A DNA stretch of 64,000 nt from Astropecten irregularis (GCA_963971285.1 OZ020265.1:2492001-2556000), one strand, 5' to 3'; positions 11,087 to 23,509 are shown, counted from the first letter of the stretch. Notes: a model not told the origin generated them from the sequence alone. Made by a program: numbers and translations.

Positions 11087-11454
11087 ATTTTCGTGTCAAA
11101 AAGTATTGTTGATAAAGTTGACTTTATATATACCAACGTTCATCCAAACGGAGGGCATATAAAACCTGTGGATATGCTTTCAATAAATAAAATTTCTCAT
11201 TACAGAATGGCGTATTCACTAATGAGACCAAACCAATTAGACATGTTTTTCAACCGAGATGCAGAAAACAAATTAAAAAAACATACACATCCAATAAGTT
11301 ATTCGTCCGAGGATTTTTTCCTGAAACCGAAAGATGTTTTGTCTGTTTGGCCTCTACTAACTCAAATGTCTACAAATTAAATATTCAGAGTCCATCGAAA
11401 ACTAAACTGACGCTGACAAATTCGACAAAAAATGTGAAAACATTTGATTTATAA
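11087..11454 (+). repeat. Repeat family with conserved short ORF, copy 1
   Basis: One of three copies (22500-22830, 23510-24090). A sequence like a splice acceptor (TTCTCATTACAG|AATGG) precedes an 82-codon open frame (11206-11454) with a Cys-x-x-Cys (RCFVCL). A second overlapping frame reads NKISHYRMAYSLMRPN and is open in copies 1 and 2 with the same end. Copy 3 retains a GTGAGT donor-like site and about 200 nt that copy 1 lacks. This may be the remnant of a spliced transposon gene. Product not recognised. Confidence 0.5.
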
Positions 11455-11665
11455 TGGTTTATAATTATCCAGTAATTGATCGCTGTTTCCTTCAGCCCCA
11501 TGTCATACCTCTATACACGCCTATTGTCCGACTTTGATTTTACCTATAGCCAAGACCCCTTTCGTTGACAACACTTCTCGATCCTCTTAGTCAATTACGC
11601 GTATATTTACTGGCTTGTTCTTGTCATCTTAATACGGCTGTACACCTCAGGGAGTTGAGATTTGA
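11455..11665 (+). repeat. Dispersed repeat, second copy at 23145-23365
   Basis: About 210 bp shared with 23145-23365 in the same orientation, containing CTATACACGCCTATTGTCCG and ATCCTCTTAGTCAATTACG. A short piece of the same family also appears near 9295-9330. Non-coding. From 11666 to 12270 I see nothing recognisable. Confidence 0.65.
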
Positions 11666-12270
11666 CTGTATCAGTAAGACTAGAAATTCAAAATGCCACT
11701 CTCATACTTTGCCAAAGGGCAAAGGAATGGAACAAGTAGGGAACCCCCGTGTGCCACTAGTTCAGTTATGTATGGCTTGGCAGTCAGTGGAGAAAGTTGT
11801 GACATGTTCTTGGTTCCATGTTGGTAAATGTATTTTCTGGCACATTCTGCAGATGATGAGCAAAATAAAATTGCTGTATAACAGGTTCAAAAGTTAACCT
11901 TGTTATTTCTTTGAAGTTTACACCCTATAACCTACATTTATGTAAGTGTATAATAGTGCGAGAGGTTTGTCAGCTTCACACAGGTGTTGCTGAACATAGT
12001 TTGACTAGCCTCTCATCATTGTTGTAGGGTTATGCAGTTTGTTTAAAGCTGAAGTTGTTTCACTCTGTGCATTGGTTGTATAAAATCAAACCCCTTTGTG
12101 CATAATTATATGTATTTTAAACAGTATATGTAACTGTTTTGCATTTTGAAATCTGGATCCATGTAAGGTAGATGCTTGTGGCAATTTGTATAAATTTATT
12201 GAAGTGCACTGATAGAAACTTTATGGCATTTTTGTATCAATCACTGGTTTTATGAAATTGGATAATGTAT

Positions 12271-12623
12271 TGTGACAAAGGTCACGAACTCTAGTGCTCA
12301 GAGCGGACGAGCGAAAACTTGTTTAAGGTTGCGGTTTCCGGCCTATTGTTGAGTCTTGGTTGTGCTAGACGTGCACTGGTTTCATGTGTCAGACTTGGGC
12401 CAGGCACCGTGGGAACAACATCTATACAGGCCTACTTCTTCAAATCACACTGTAAGTAATGATCGTTGTCGAACCATCCTAATTCATCAGTGATCCTCCT
12501 AATTGTTGCCATGTCCGTTGAGTGTTCTACAGTTATTAATTAACCTGTTCCATTGGTAATTATTGTCCGAGCAAGCCATCGACGCAAGCCAGAAAAGTCC
12601 TTAGACCGCACAGTTGCGTTACA
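12271..12623 (+). repeat. Probable 5' LTR of a decayed LTR retrotransposon
   Basis: Starts TGTGACAAAGG and ends GCGTTACA, followed at once by TTGGTGACAGCGTCGGGA, which looks like a tRNA primer-binding site. No partner LTR is in the window, because the element is cut off at about 15172. The boundaries rest on the TG...CA ends and the downstream site only. Confidence 0.5.
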
Positions 12624-12829
12624 TTGGTGACAGCGTCGGGATTTGAATTCTGTGTTTTATTGCTGCTCCATGCTAAATACAAGAATTTCAGTCGGCAGTG
12701 GTGACAACCGAGCCGTTAGCATACGGAAAAGGACAAATTACTTATTTATCGACGTAGGGTTGGTGCCATAATGCCAGTGGTGTCAACCGAGGCATAGCCA
12801 CCAGGAAAATTGTGTTCTTGCAGGTTCCC

Positions 12830-13330
12830 GGTTGCAACGGCCGTTAGACGACCGTGACGCGTCTGGTACTGTCCGGAGATTCCAAAGCCGCCCGGACTGG
12901 TGAGAAACCGACCAGAAAGTACGGAGCCGCTCAGACTAGTGTATTGAGAGTACAGACCGCCCAGACTAGCCTGAGACACCGACCCGAGAGAGTACAAAGC
13001 CGCCCGGACTGGTGATACACCTACCGGAGAGTACAGAGCCGCCCGGACCATTGAGACTCTGACCGGAGAGTACAGAGCCGCCCGGACCGTAGCCTACGGA
13101 GACACCGACCGGAGATTACCGAACCGCCCGGACCGTAGTGAGACACCGACCGGAGATTTCAGAACCGCCCGGAGTGAAACACCGGCCGGAGATTACAGAA
13201 CCGCCCGGAGAGCCAGAATACTACCCGGCAATTCTAGAGCCGCTCGATGTGCTGAGCCAACGGCCGGAGATTTCACAGTCGCTCAGAGAGCCTGAATATT
13301 CCATAGCAGCCCGGTTTGTGAGAACCAGAC
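12830..13330 (+). repeat. Tandem minisatellite in the leader of the gag element
   Basis: About ten imperfect units of 40-60 bp built on CCGGAGATTACAGAACCGCCC. Part of it is open on the + strand (13138-13353) and reads as PEISEPPG-type repeats. It lies between the putative primer-binding site and the gag ATG at 13387. Confidence 0.75.
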
Positions 13331-13386
13331 AGAAACCCATAGGTGAGTGGTAACAAAAGCTACGTAAAATCTGTTTTGTTCCCAAG

Positions 13387-15172
13387 ATGGATTATGCTAC
13401 CGGAGGTAACGTTAGTTCCCTCTACAATACCCTCAGCAACCGTGAGCTTTATGAATGCTTGACTAGGGAATTTGAGGAAGTAACCAGGGAAATAAAAGTC
13501 CTGTCCAGGAGCATCGAGAGTCGGATTGCTTTAAACCGTACTGGTGACACACACCCACCTTTAAATACCCGCAGTGTACCAAGGTGCATAGAGCCGAATA
13601 GCCTGACGGAGTCAGCACGACCAAGGACAGTGAACTGGCAGAACAGTTACGAAAGACATGGTACACCAGACAGGAACGGAGATTCCCCTTTATTCCAGTC
13701 AGCAGACAGCGTCGGACATCTTCCCTACCGTAGTTATCCTGAAGATGAATTAGTCGTGAACCGTCTGTCAACAATTTCACACCCGCCTGGTTTTGAGCCA
13801 ATGGTACACAGAACCCCTGATGTACGACCGGCCGGACTCTACCGCTCGTCTAGTAATAGGCCGGCTGAAATGGACATGGCCGGTAGCCGTGAGTCGACTC
13901 CCTGTTCCTATACTGTTACTGAGCCAACCATCAGGGTACACGTTGCGCCACACGACAAGACGGACCGGGTTTGCAACTTTCCTTTGACTGAACCAGCAAC
14001 ATACCGCAGCGGCCGGAGTGCAGAACCATTTGGCGACCGCAGTTTTCACAGCGATTCGCGGCCTGGGGCCAGTAGACCTGTAATACCTGGATATGGTGAT
14101 CCCGGTGCAGCTCGGTGGTTTCCGAAGGAGCGTGTAAACGGAGAGTCTAGCCGAGGCTCAGAAGTGCATTTTGAATGCAACCAAGAACTCCCCCACTGCC
14201 AGGTACCTTCACTAGGTGTTCCACAGGTATTACCAGGGATCCATACCAGGACACAGGAACGACCAGGAGGTGAAACAACTGTCTCAATGGATCCATCATT
14301 GGTGCGAAGTACAACTGAGCCTGCCACAAGGTTTGAGGGAAATCCAAACGATCCGAGAGGTGTTCCTCGATCAAGAGAGAGACCTCTTGTGAAACCAGAC
14401 CGTTACGACGGAAAGACGTCCTGGACTGCTTATCACAAGCACTTCGAACTTTCTGCAGAATTGAACGGCTGGAAGGAGCAGGATAAGCTGCAATACTTAG
14501 CCGTGTTGTTAACCGGTGCCGCTCAACACATTTTAGGCAGTCTCCCGACGGACACGACAAAAGACTACCAACAACTGGTGAAGGCTCTACAGGCACGTTT
14601 GGACCCAACGGGAAGATTGGAACTACACCGAGCTCAACTGAGGAGCCGTAGACAAAAGAGCACAGAGAGCCTAGTAGAATTGGGCGAGGATGAAGACGAC
14701 TAGTGGATAAGGTTTATGTGGATTTCATCAGACAGTCGAGACCGCATGGCCAGAGACCATTTTCTGGATGACTTTACTGACGGCGAAATAAGGATACGCG
14801 TTATCCAAATGCGAACTACAACTCTAGACGACGCCATTGCCGGAGCAGTGGAGCTGGAGGCCTTATAATAAGCTGAAAAGGCACGTACCGCACAAGAGCC
14901 AAAGAATGTTCGCAGCGCCAGTGTCCAGTCGGAACCCAAGCCAGATATGGGTGATCAACCGGTGAAAACCGAGTTGCGAAGGCAGCTGCAAGCGATGTCT
15001 GACCAGCTGCAGAAATTGCAGAAAGCAATGAATCGCCGCTACAAAGGGAAAGGTCGACGACCAGATGGGAAGAACCCCCAGTGCTACAATTGTCAAGAAT
15101 ACGGACATATAAAGCCGAATTGCCCTCAGCTTACCGGAAACAGAAGTAGTGAGGCAGTGCCAGTAGTACACT
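13387..15172 (+). pseudogene. Ty3/gypsy-like gag pseudogene
   Basis: The ATG at 13387 opens a 438-codon frame. Residues from about 335 on (KPDRYDGKTSWTAYHKHFEL, then LTGAAQHILGSLP) look like a retrotransposon Gag capsid domain. The frame is broken by TAG at 14701-14703, inside a short out-of-phase block, and by TAATAA at 14866-14871. It then resumes in the same frame to a coiled-coil-like stretch and one CCHC zinc knuckle (CYNCQEYGHIKPNC, 15082-15123). Protease, reverse transcriptase and integrase are absent; homology stops near 15172, where unrelated sequence begins. The N-terminal 330 residues are low-complexity, rich in Pro, Arg and Thr. The copy is non-functional. Confidence 0.8.
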
Positions 15173-16560
15173 GTTTGGAATGTCGAGATTATACCATCGG
15201 TTCTTCTCAGAACCACACACTCTCATATAATAGATTACATGGTGTCACCGCAAACCTACCTTCTTTCGAAACATGTACATGTTATGTAAACCCAAACCAT
15301 TACTTGTTATTGAGCATGTTAAGGTTACATGTACACTACAGTTTGTAAATACATGTACTCTCATTTACATGGTATGCGTAATTTACATAAATGAATGTCA
15401 TGCTCAGTTTCAATATTGCTGGTATATTACTACATACAGGAAAAAAGTCCAATGCAACACAGCACGTCAAATTCTAAGCTTGTTCTTGTACTCCCACGAT
15501 TCTTTGGTGGACTGTCCTCATCACTGCACTGTCCTCATGACCGCAACATGGATTGCAAATATTCATGTAGATGGAGTTTGGAAGGACAAAGCTTACAATA
15601 TTCCAATTCAGGTAACAAATGGCATGACCATTTATCTCCATGAACATTAAATTAAATATAAAATTAGGCCTATGTATTTTCCTTGCAGTTGCAGTCCAAT
15701 TTTGGTAACAACAATTTAACAAAGCTTTGACTATCCACAACATTCCATGCTTAACATGATAAACAAATACAACTTATTTGATGATAAACATGACGATCAT
15801 GAATGATGATTAACTTTATTTTTACAAACGTACAACTCTCAAATTCACATCAATGACAATGTCAACGATGCTTGGCCTAATTTTGTCGGATCATCATGCA
15901 TCATTCTGACTGTGTTGAACAACTAAATAAACTATTTTAAGTGATCTCATACCAGTTCCAGGGAATTTATCTAGCCGTCTCTCCTCGGCAGCCTTCTCCC
16001 TCTGCAGCTTGTACTTCTAAGTTTTGGTGAAGCGAGCGTAAAAGGAACGATGATATCCAGCGATGTTCGGCATGTTCGGTGGCCTGCTCGCGGTCCCCCT
16101 CCAGCTGCCCTTCTATGGCCTATGCTATGCTAAGCCAGTCAGACTCGTCATGTTTGTTTACATTTTGGACTCAAACTCTCTCAGTATTTCAGACTGTGTG
16201 CCTCGCAGAACCTTCCATTATTTTGTCCACAAACTCCAGAAAACGAGCCCAGCTATGTAACAACGCCTTTTGCGCTCGGATCGCAATGCAAAAAGCAAGT
16301 TTTGAGAGGCTTTTCGCCGACGTCCTTTTCGTTACCCGCCATGTTGGATTCCGCGCGAGATGGAGTCTGTGTGAGCTATAATACGAGGGTGCTGATTGGA
16401 GGAAATTTTTCTCAAATGAAAACCAACCCTCGATTGGTCCAAATTTTGGCTCGACCAAGAATCGTATTTTCTCGAAAACGGTCGCATATTTTCTCGAAAT
16501 TCTCGTTATTGTGCCAGTATTTGCAGGGGGAACAACCCTTTTCTTGTATTGAATAATATT
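15173..16560. other. Unassigned sequence between two decayed retroelements
   Basis: No gene that I can name. On the minus strand, 15950-16130 has a coding-like, Glu/Arg-rich stretch (for example KLQREKAAEERRLDKFPG) ending in a donor-like GTATGAG, which may be a fragment of an unrecognised transposon gene. The rest shows nothing clear. Confidence 0.3.
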
Positions 16561-16589
16561 TTAAGTCGACAGTGAAGTTTACATGCCCT

Positions 16590-17248
16590 CCCCCGACGGA
16601 GACCACGAACGAAGCGGAAAAAAACGGACTCGTCCCATAGTCTACATTGGAGACAGAGGGAATGCATAATACACAGCCCCGGCCAAATTGATCCGTCTTG
16701 GAAAAACGGACATTAACTTCCAGAACGCCCCAAGTAGGAAGATGTTTTAAAGGGGAACTTGCATTACGGGATGGCGCAGTAAGCTCCCCCACGCGCATAA
16801 AACCGAAAAATGCCATAAGAAAGGCTACACGGAACAGTAACGCTTCAAACTGATTGGTACAAACAGACTGCAATGCAGGAATAATACGACGGAGAAGGTC
16901 AAATGTAATAGGACGTCGTGTATCCCGACGGCTGTTACGTCGTCGACAACCAGCTAACAACCGTTTGACAATGAAATGCTGGGTTATATCTGGCAAACTA
17001 TGTAGACGTAAAGTACAAGCAATTCCCGTAACATACGATGTTATTGTTGCAGGAGAATAACTATTAACAGACAGAAATGCAATAAATTGAACAAGTTGAT
17101 GTAAGGAATAATGAGAATCAGGAGAACTTAGTCCATGATGGGAAACAAACCAACAAAAGAAATTCCAAGCACGTTGGTAAAGCAAATGAGTGTGGGGAGC
17201 GACAGAATCTACTAGGAGGCCGTGAACTTCAAGCCGAAGTCGTTCCAA
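16590..17248 (-). pseudogene. Tyrosine recombinase of the YR retroelement, C-terminus lost
   Basis: The N-terminal helical core-binding region (HLLYQRAWNFFCWFVSHHG, LVQFIAFLS) and the start of the catalytic domain are present. The first catalytic Arg is in AFFGFMRVGELTAPS (codon 16795-16793). The second half, which should hold the HxxR box and the Tyr nucleophile, is absent: after DYGTSP (about 16600) the sequence is unrelated, although the frame stays open to 16412. The recombinase is inactive. Confidence 0.75.
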
Positions 17249-17850
17249 AGATCTGGGGGCAAGGGTGTCATACTGGGGTTTGCCTCGGGCGCCAACTGGA
17301 AGAATTTCTTCATCTGTAGGCGCGATAATGAATCTGCGATAGAGTTAGCAATGCCGGGAACATGACGTGCTTTAAATGTAATATTCAATGTCAAACAACG
17401 GACAACAAACATTCGGACCAGTTGCATAATATGCGGACAGCGAGAAGTCTGACGATTAATTATAGCCACTTCTGCTTCATTATCCGTCCAGAAAATAACT
17501 CGCTTATTCTGCAACGTAAGGCCCCCTAATTGAAGTGCCAAGACAATTGGGAAAAATTCAAGGAAAGCAATGGAAAACTTCCTTGAACGAATCTCCATGG
17601 GCCATCTACCGTGCGTCCATTTACCATTAAAGAATGCTCCAAAGCCTAAATCTGCTGAAGCGTCTGTAAACAAATGCAAATTATCACTTGAATGCCAAAC
17701 GTCCTCAGGGAAAATGACCGCACCATTAAAATGTGCCAAGAATTGCCTCCATACCAACATGTCAGCACGGGCCCCCGAAGAAATACGGACTCGATGGTGT
17801 GGGTTTTTGAACGCCAGAAGTCAAGTCAAACAAACGACGCAAAAAAGCGC
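17212..17850 (-). pseudogene. RNase H domain of the YR retroelement
   Basis: Open from about 17850 to TGA at 17212. It contains the LFTDASADLGFGAFF motif (first catalytic Asp), SIAFLEFFPIVLAL (catalytic Glu), VIFWTDNEAEVAIIN (second Asp) and NSIADSLSRLQ (final Asp). It overlaps the recombinase frame by 37 nt in another phase, as in many DIRS-like elements. A frameshift separates it from the reverse transcriptase. Confidence 0.78.
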
Positions 17851-17867
17851 GACCAGGACGCACAGCC

Positions 17868-18611
17868 TTACAAATAAAATTCAAACTGCCTAACAGCGAC
17901 TGGAGCTCCCGTAGTGTATTTTTTTTGTTTGCCTAAAGCATAATCTAATTTCATCAAAATCGAAGCTAGTTTATTCGATGGAATCAAAATTTTCTGACTG
18001 ACAGTATCTATCGCTAAACCAAGAAAAGTGATGAGAGTGGCTGGCCCTTCTGTTTTGTCCATGGCCAAGGGAACCCCAAACTCCTGACATAATACTGTAA
18101 AGGACTGAAGTGCACGAGCACAGTCCAGGGACTGAGCACAACCAACAAAAAAGAAATCGTCAAGGTAGTGTATGATGTTATCTGACACTGCCACTTAGCG
18201 AGCACAATATTCAAGGAAAGAGCTAAAGCGCTCGAGCGTTACACAGGATATAGAACAGCCCATTGGCATACATTTATCATAATAATATGACCCATTGACG
18301 CAGAAACCTAACAGATTAAAGTCATGCGGGTGCACTGGTAATAATCGGAACGCTGACTTCATATCTGATTTTGCCATAAGGGCACCGGGACGCGATTTTT
18401 TTCCCATACCGTTCCGGCAGGCCAATAGAGGGCGCCCTTTATAGACGACATATTGCTCATGAATGATGCATGTTACGTTTTCGCCACGCCCACACGCGCT
18501 GTACATAACCAACGACTGTACATATTCCATTTGGCTATGAGACAGAGACAAGCGAAGTCCAGAGAACTGAAGATCGTGATATGCACACTCGCTGCCTGTC
18601 TGTATTTAGTG
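17868..18611 (-). pseudogene. Reverse transcriptase of the YR retroelement
   Basis: The reading frame contains the DMKSAFRLLPVHP motif (first catalytic Asp), MGCSISC, and the catalytic YLDDFFFVG at 18167-18156, then a FLGLAIDT thumb motif. A TAA at 18197-18195 interrupts the frame between the second and third motifs. The frame shifts again near 17800-17870, before RNase H. The N-terminal part upstream of about 18611 is missing. Known role in the family: copies element RNA to DNA. This copy cannot be functional. Confidence 0.8.
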
Positions 18612-18620
18612 GTCTGACAG

Positions 18621-20189
18621 TGTGCTTATGAAGCATGTGCATGGTCAACCATAAAGAAACCCATGAAATTGCGAGAAATGCGAACGAAATAGTGCGAAAG
18701 TACGAACGATTCTTACATGATGTTTCCGCAAAGATTCACATGCCCATTGTTCTTATCTGAATTAAGGATCTCATTTCTTCCAGTTCAGTTCAGCCGCAGG
18801 CTCCATTACGCAAATGGGCCTAGGCTGCACGTGTTAGTGTTACTGTAGTATGATTGCAAAGCTTATTTATAAGTGTGAGAGAATGCACAACCACAAATAA
18901 CCTTCATCTGAATCTTGACCTATGGGCCTATGCGCTGTGTACAAAATGGACTATGTAAGCACAATCACATTGGGATTCTCCAGCGATTATATAGGGCGTG
19001 TGATCAGGCATGGATCCTCAATGGATCAGGTGATTACTGCATGGGCTAAAAATACGTTACAAATTGGTCAGAGAAATGGCGTGATTATTACGTCGTATTA
19101 ATCGTGCAAAGTGGTAAATTTCTAAGTTCAAACTCCTTGAAGTATCGCTAAAAACTCGCCCACTTGCACGACTAAAAAATCACGTCGTAAATATACGTCC
19201 TATGTACGACGTACGACTAGTATAAACCAGTTCACGACTAGCTTATGACGTATTTATGTCCGCTATCAGGGTCTATCTACACTAGAGCCCAGAATGGACG
19301 TCGTCTTCAATGCATTACTTATAAAAATCAAAATTCACAATGGAGTCCATCCACCGCAATACAAGCACAGTTTTATGTGGATGTATAATGTAGAGTGTAC
19401 ATGTGTGTACATACGCGTACAAGAACACGTTAGTACACGTACATCCACTTGTCCATCCACGCGTACGCTTTCTTGATATAGATTGTAAAAACTTCACATG
19501 CATTATTCATAGAATCTTCCGTCTATACATGGCGCCCTCTATCGGTCTGCCGGAACCGCGTGGGAAAGAAAATTACCATTTCCCGCGTTTCGCAGTATAG
19601 CGGGAAATAATTGTCTTGAGATATTCGGGCAACGCATTAGCGTGTGCCAGGTGATTACGTAACGGGGCGTTGGCAAAGGGGTTTGCGAGGGAGACAAGGG
19701 AAGAAAGCCAGTTCTAGCGAGCACTTCTCAAGGAACACAACATATTCTTTTCAATATCAAGGCATATGTGGTACATACAATAATCTGATTACACAGTTTG
19801 CATTGTTTTTACTGTAATAATTATGTCAAGGTGAAGTTCAACACCTTCACGGAGGGGTGCGCTGAATGTTTTTGGACACAGGTTTTCAGAGCATTTTTAA
19901 TCTTTTATCTCTGTTTTTTCCTGGACGTCGCGTATCCCCAATGAAATGATCCAGTCAAAAAGACATAATTTTTGTAATGTATGTACATAATTGTTTATTG
20001 CGAAGAGACGCAATTTAACTTAATGGTAACAAGGTGTAATAGAGCTCTGTTTGTAGCTCTATGGTGTATTGTACATAGATGATTAAACGGCGGATAATGG
20101 CGCTCACAGTGCTCTGCTATCGCCAAATTCAGTTGAGTGTCTCTAGTGAACTTGTGTTTATGTGTTAAGTAATATTAAGACATCGCCTC
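18621..20189. other. No gene recognised
   Basis: AT-rich non-coding sequence. 19190-19260 is rich in TACGAC/GTACG words and 19395-19470 in short GTAC-containing words. I see no supported gene. Confidence 0.4.
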
Positions 20190-22181
20190 CCCAACACCAT
20201 CTTGGAATTTTGGATCATGTCACATGACACAAACCTTTGCTTTTTAAGTTCGTGCCCCTGTTTTTTTTTCTTCCACATAATTAATTCAATAATATCTTGT
20301 TGCTAATATTCCTAATTAATATACCTTTTAGAATTGCATACTTGCAAATTTACAAGAAATGCCTCTTCTTTAGAAATAACTTGGTTTCAGTGTTTGTGTC
20401 TTGATGTCCTTCATCAGTCCTACCAGAACGCGATCGATTCATACACACTTATGTTGTTTAATAGCTTTAGTTCACCTGTACAAACATATAGATTCAAGCT
20501 CAGTCTCCGTTGTGAGCGCTCTGGCGACACCGTATGCGACTCCTGAGGGAAAAATAATCCCTGGTCATCTTTTATTCAAAAGGTGAAATTAGTCGTTGCT
20601 TTGTTCCCGTTTGGCAATTAGTCATGATGGATAGCAAGATAAAGTTACATAGGCAAGGTAAATCCGCTGTTAATGAGACTGTCTGTGCACTGAGCGGTTA
20701 CACTGCATGTGGTGGACCAAAAAGGGCCTGATACGTCAAACCTGGCATGCGCACATGGTGAGGAACATTGGTCCATTTTATTGGTGCGATGAGTTTTGAA
20801 TCTATTTGCTGTCCGTACCGCGCTCCCCGTAGGCCCTACAGCGTTTCGTGTACTGCGGTGTGGTTTATGTGAAATGTATGTAAAATCTCTGATCTATTGC
20901 AAAAAGCTGCACACCCCAAGCATTTCCATTAGTTTTTCTCCCCGGATGAACTAAAATAATAAAGCAGAACACAACTTCCAGAAGAAGGAGAAATGGCGTT
21001 CGAAAGGTCTTGTGACGCTCAAAAAGGGGAGAGGGATGGAAGTAGTCTCGTTGCTCTCAAGACTACTTTCCCTCCCTTCCATCCTTTCGCTTGAACAAAA
21101 TCACCTGTAGCCAATAAGTTCTCCACACCTCGGACCGTCTCCTCTAGGCAACCAAGAAACCCAATCGTGGCATACAGACGACCCCGCAAGCTTGGTTGTC
21201 AGGACTAAAGTCCCTACCGGCCCTCAAATAATGTTTCTTCCCCCATCCAGCTTGGCACATTTAAGTGCAGTTCAATAGTTGTGTCAACCATGCAGGCGCG
21301 GTTCTAGGGGGGGGGGGGACAGCCCCCCCCCCAAAAAAAAAAAAAAAAAATATTCTAGCCCCCCCCCCAAAAAAAAATGGCAGTGAAAAAAAAAAAAATC
21401 TTAAAGTACTGGATTGTTTTCAGTCAGTGGCGCTTAAAAGCGCCAATAGAGACAATTTTCGCAAGCGAACGGATACGGTTAGCGCGCCGGATACGTAAAC
21501 AGTATGTGTGTACTAATGACGTCACAGTTGTCCCGCTATCCGCTATAAGTCTTCGTGGAACGGATATCTTGTGTTAAACGCGTACCGAATATCAGTACTT
21601 TCGTAATTCTGGCTTCATTTTGTGTCATGTGCATGATAAAACTAAAACGAAAGGATTTTCTGGACACGAATATGTCATTTTTGTGCATTTCAAAACTTAA
21701 GAATAAGACAAAATTAGCCTCAAAGTCAGGTACAAAAGTGGTTCTCCGTTGTCGGATGTAGCGAAACATCGGATCGGTTGTTGACATTTACGGATAGCTA
21801 AACGTACGCGTATGCGTATCCGTTCGCATGCGAAACCTCCCTAATGACAAAAAAACGCGGCGTGTGGACTATAATGTGCATGTTTTTTACCCCTAATAAG
21901 ACATAGCAGAAGCGAGTGTTAGAAGAACCCAAAATATTGAGTCTTGTAGCCCCCCCCCAAAAAAAATAAAAAAAATAATGGCTCTTCTAGCCCCCCCCCC
22001 CCCCCCCTAAAAAAAAAACAATGTTGACTCTAGAACTGCGCCTGCAACCATGACCACATCCTTGAGTCTGTTTCTTCTCAAGCAATAGCTCCACCCACGG
22101 TACCAGAGGGACTATTACTTGCACTACATTTAAATGTCATATAATATATCTCAATAATTTTGCACGATATGCAATATTCAG
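20190..22181 (+). repeat. Dispersed repeat, copy 2 (with MITE insertion)
   Basis: The same family as 7371-8949, co-linear and in the same orientation. The main difference is an extra 0.4 kb at about 21457-21835. The C-run/A-run blocks are present here too. Confidence 0.75.
21457..21835. mobile_element. MITE inserted in dispersed repeat copy 2
   Basis: Terminal inverted repeats TTCGCAAGCGAACGGATACG and its near-complement (19 of 20 match) bound a 379-bp non-coding segment that is absent from the equivalent place (about 8600) in the other copy. The empty copy makes the insertion clear. Confidence 0.72.
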
Positions 22182-22499
22182 GTTTCGTGACCATCATCAC
22201 CGAATTTGTTCCCACTTGGCATGGATGTAGATCTGACATTACTGAACAAGAATTGATTTGTTCCCACGTCCAATTTGTGTTCACTAAAGAGAAATTTGCG
22301 ATAGAAAATCGTCAAATTTTACGTACAGAAAAAATTATAAGAGTAAACAGCGCCCTCAATCGGTAGAAAGTAATTATCTACATAATAAAACTATATGAAC
22401 TGCATACCCGTGCTCATTTTATTCCCGATGTAAAACCCTTTACATGATTGGAAATTGATCAAACTTCAACGTCATTTTTTCTATAATATTATGTACCTC

Positions 22500-22830
22500 G
22501 ATTCAGACGTATTTGAAAGCATGGCTGTTGCCATACACTACGTCGTCCTTTCTGACTCATATGCTTTTAATAAATAAAATTTCTCATTACAGAGCGGCGT
22601 ATTTACTAATGAGACCCAATAAATTAGACATGTTTTTCAACCGAGATGCAGAAAACAAATTAAAAAATCATACACAACCAATTAGTTATTCGTCCGAGGA
22701 TGTTTTCCTGAAAACGAAAGATATTTTGTCTGTTTGGCCTCTACAAACTCAAATGTCTACAAATTAAATATTCAGAGTCCAACGAAAACGAAACTGACGC
22801 TGACAAATTCGACAAAAAATCTGAAAACAT
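22500..22830 (+). repeat. Repeat family with short ORF, copy 2
   Basis: Close relative of 11150-11440: the acceptor-like TTCTCATTACAG and the NKISHYRAAYLLMRPN frame with identical end are kept. The alternative RCFVCL frame has two stops here and the first Cys is Tyr. Confidence 0.5.
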
Positions 22831-22959
22831 ATCGCGTATCAAAAATAATTGTTGTTTTCAAGAATAACATTTTGCCTGAATTCTTGGGATGTGTTAAATT
22901 TGAATGATCAGCATTTCGTTACTCAGGTTTTAGGATTAGAAATACGATCACAAGGACAT

Positions 22960-23130
22960 TGTTTTAGTGGCAATACGCGGGATCTGCTCAATGGGACACG
23001 GGATTAGAAGGGTAATTGTAGAGCGCTAGTACGATATTCCGGGGTCGCTGGTTCGAATCTCGCTCCATTCAATACTTCTTTGGTCTCTTTTCAATGACTT
23101 AAAATTAATCCGGTACGTTTCCCTTGTGTG
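22960..23130 (+). mobile_element. tRNA-derived SINE-like element
   Basis: Contains a B-box-like GGTTCGAATC and the family tail CTTTGGTCTC...TTCAATGACTTAAAATTAATCC. Box A is degraded. Sister copies: 24200-24410, 39935-40030, 40905-41000, 62535-62650 (+) and 56640-57000, 60595-60690, 62860-62960 (-). Confidence 0.55.
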
Positions 23131-23144
23131 GATTTAGTGATTCG

Positions 23145-23365
23145 ATTTATAATGGTTTATAATTATTCTGCAATTCATCGCTGTTTCCTCTAGCCCCATG
23201 TCATGCCTCTATACACGCCTATTGTCCGACTTTGATTTTACCTAACCAAAGACCCCTTTCGTTGACCACACTTCTCGATCCTCTTAGTCAATTACGGGTA
23301 TCTTTACTGGCTTGTTCTTGTCATCTTAATACAGCCGGGGCTGTACACCTCAGGGAGTTGAGATG
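23145..23365 (+). repeat. Dispersed repeat, copy of 11455-11665
   Basis: Same orientation and high similarity to 11455-11665. It is followed by a GAAACGCGTCATGCCC segment also related to 9440-9485. Confidence 0.6.
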
Positions 23366-23509
23366 GTTTCAGGAATTGAAAGTATGGCTTGATGACCAGG
23401 GATAATAACATGTCTGTACAGCGCTTTGATTTTCTTAGAAAGACGCTTTATTTATAAGGCTTTGGTGAAGATCCAGCTATGGTCGAAACGCGTCATGCCC
23501 TATTACAAA

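Larger units (their letters stand above)
16560..18620 (-). mobile_element. Decayed tyrosine-recombinase (DIRS/Ngaro-like) retroelement
   Basis: The minus-strand order is reverse transcriptase, RNase H, tyrosine recombinase. This order and the presence of a recombinase instead of an integrase are diagnostic of DIRS-order elements. No terminal repeats were identified. It is truncated at both ends and carries at least one stop and one frameshift. Confidence 0.75.

Noticed and set aside
12830-13330. CRISPR array
   Set aside because: Units are imperfect, adjoining and without unique spacers; this is a minisatellite in animal DNA.
13463-14608. Several minus-strand open frames opposite gag
   Set aside because: They are shadows of the gag coding strand with no recognisable domain.
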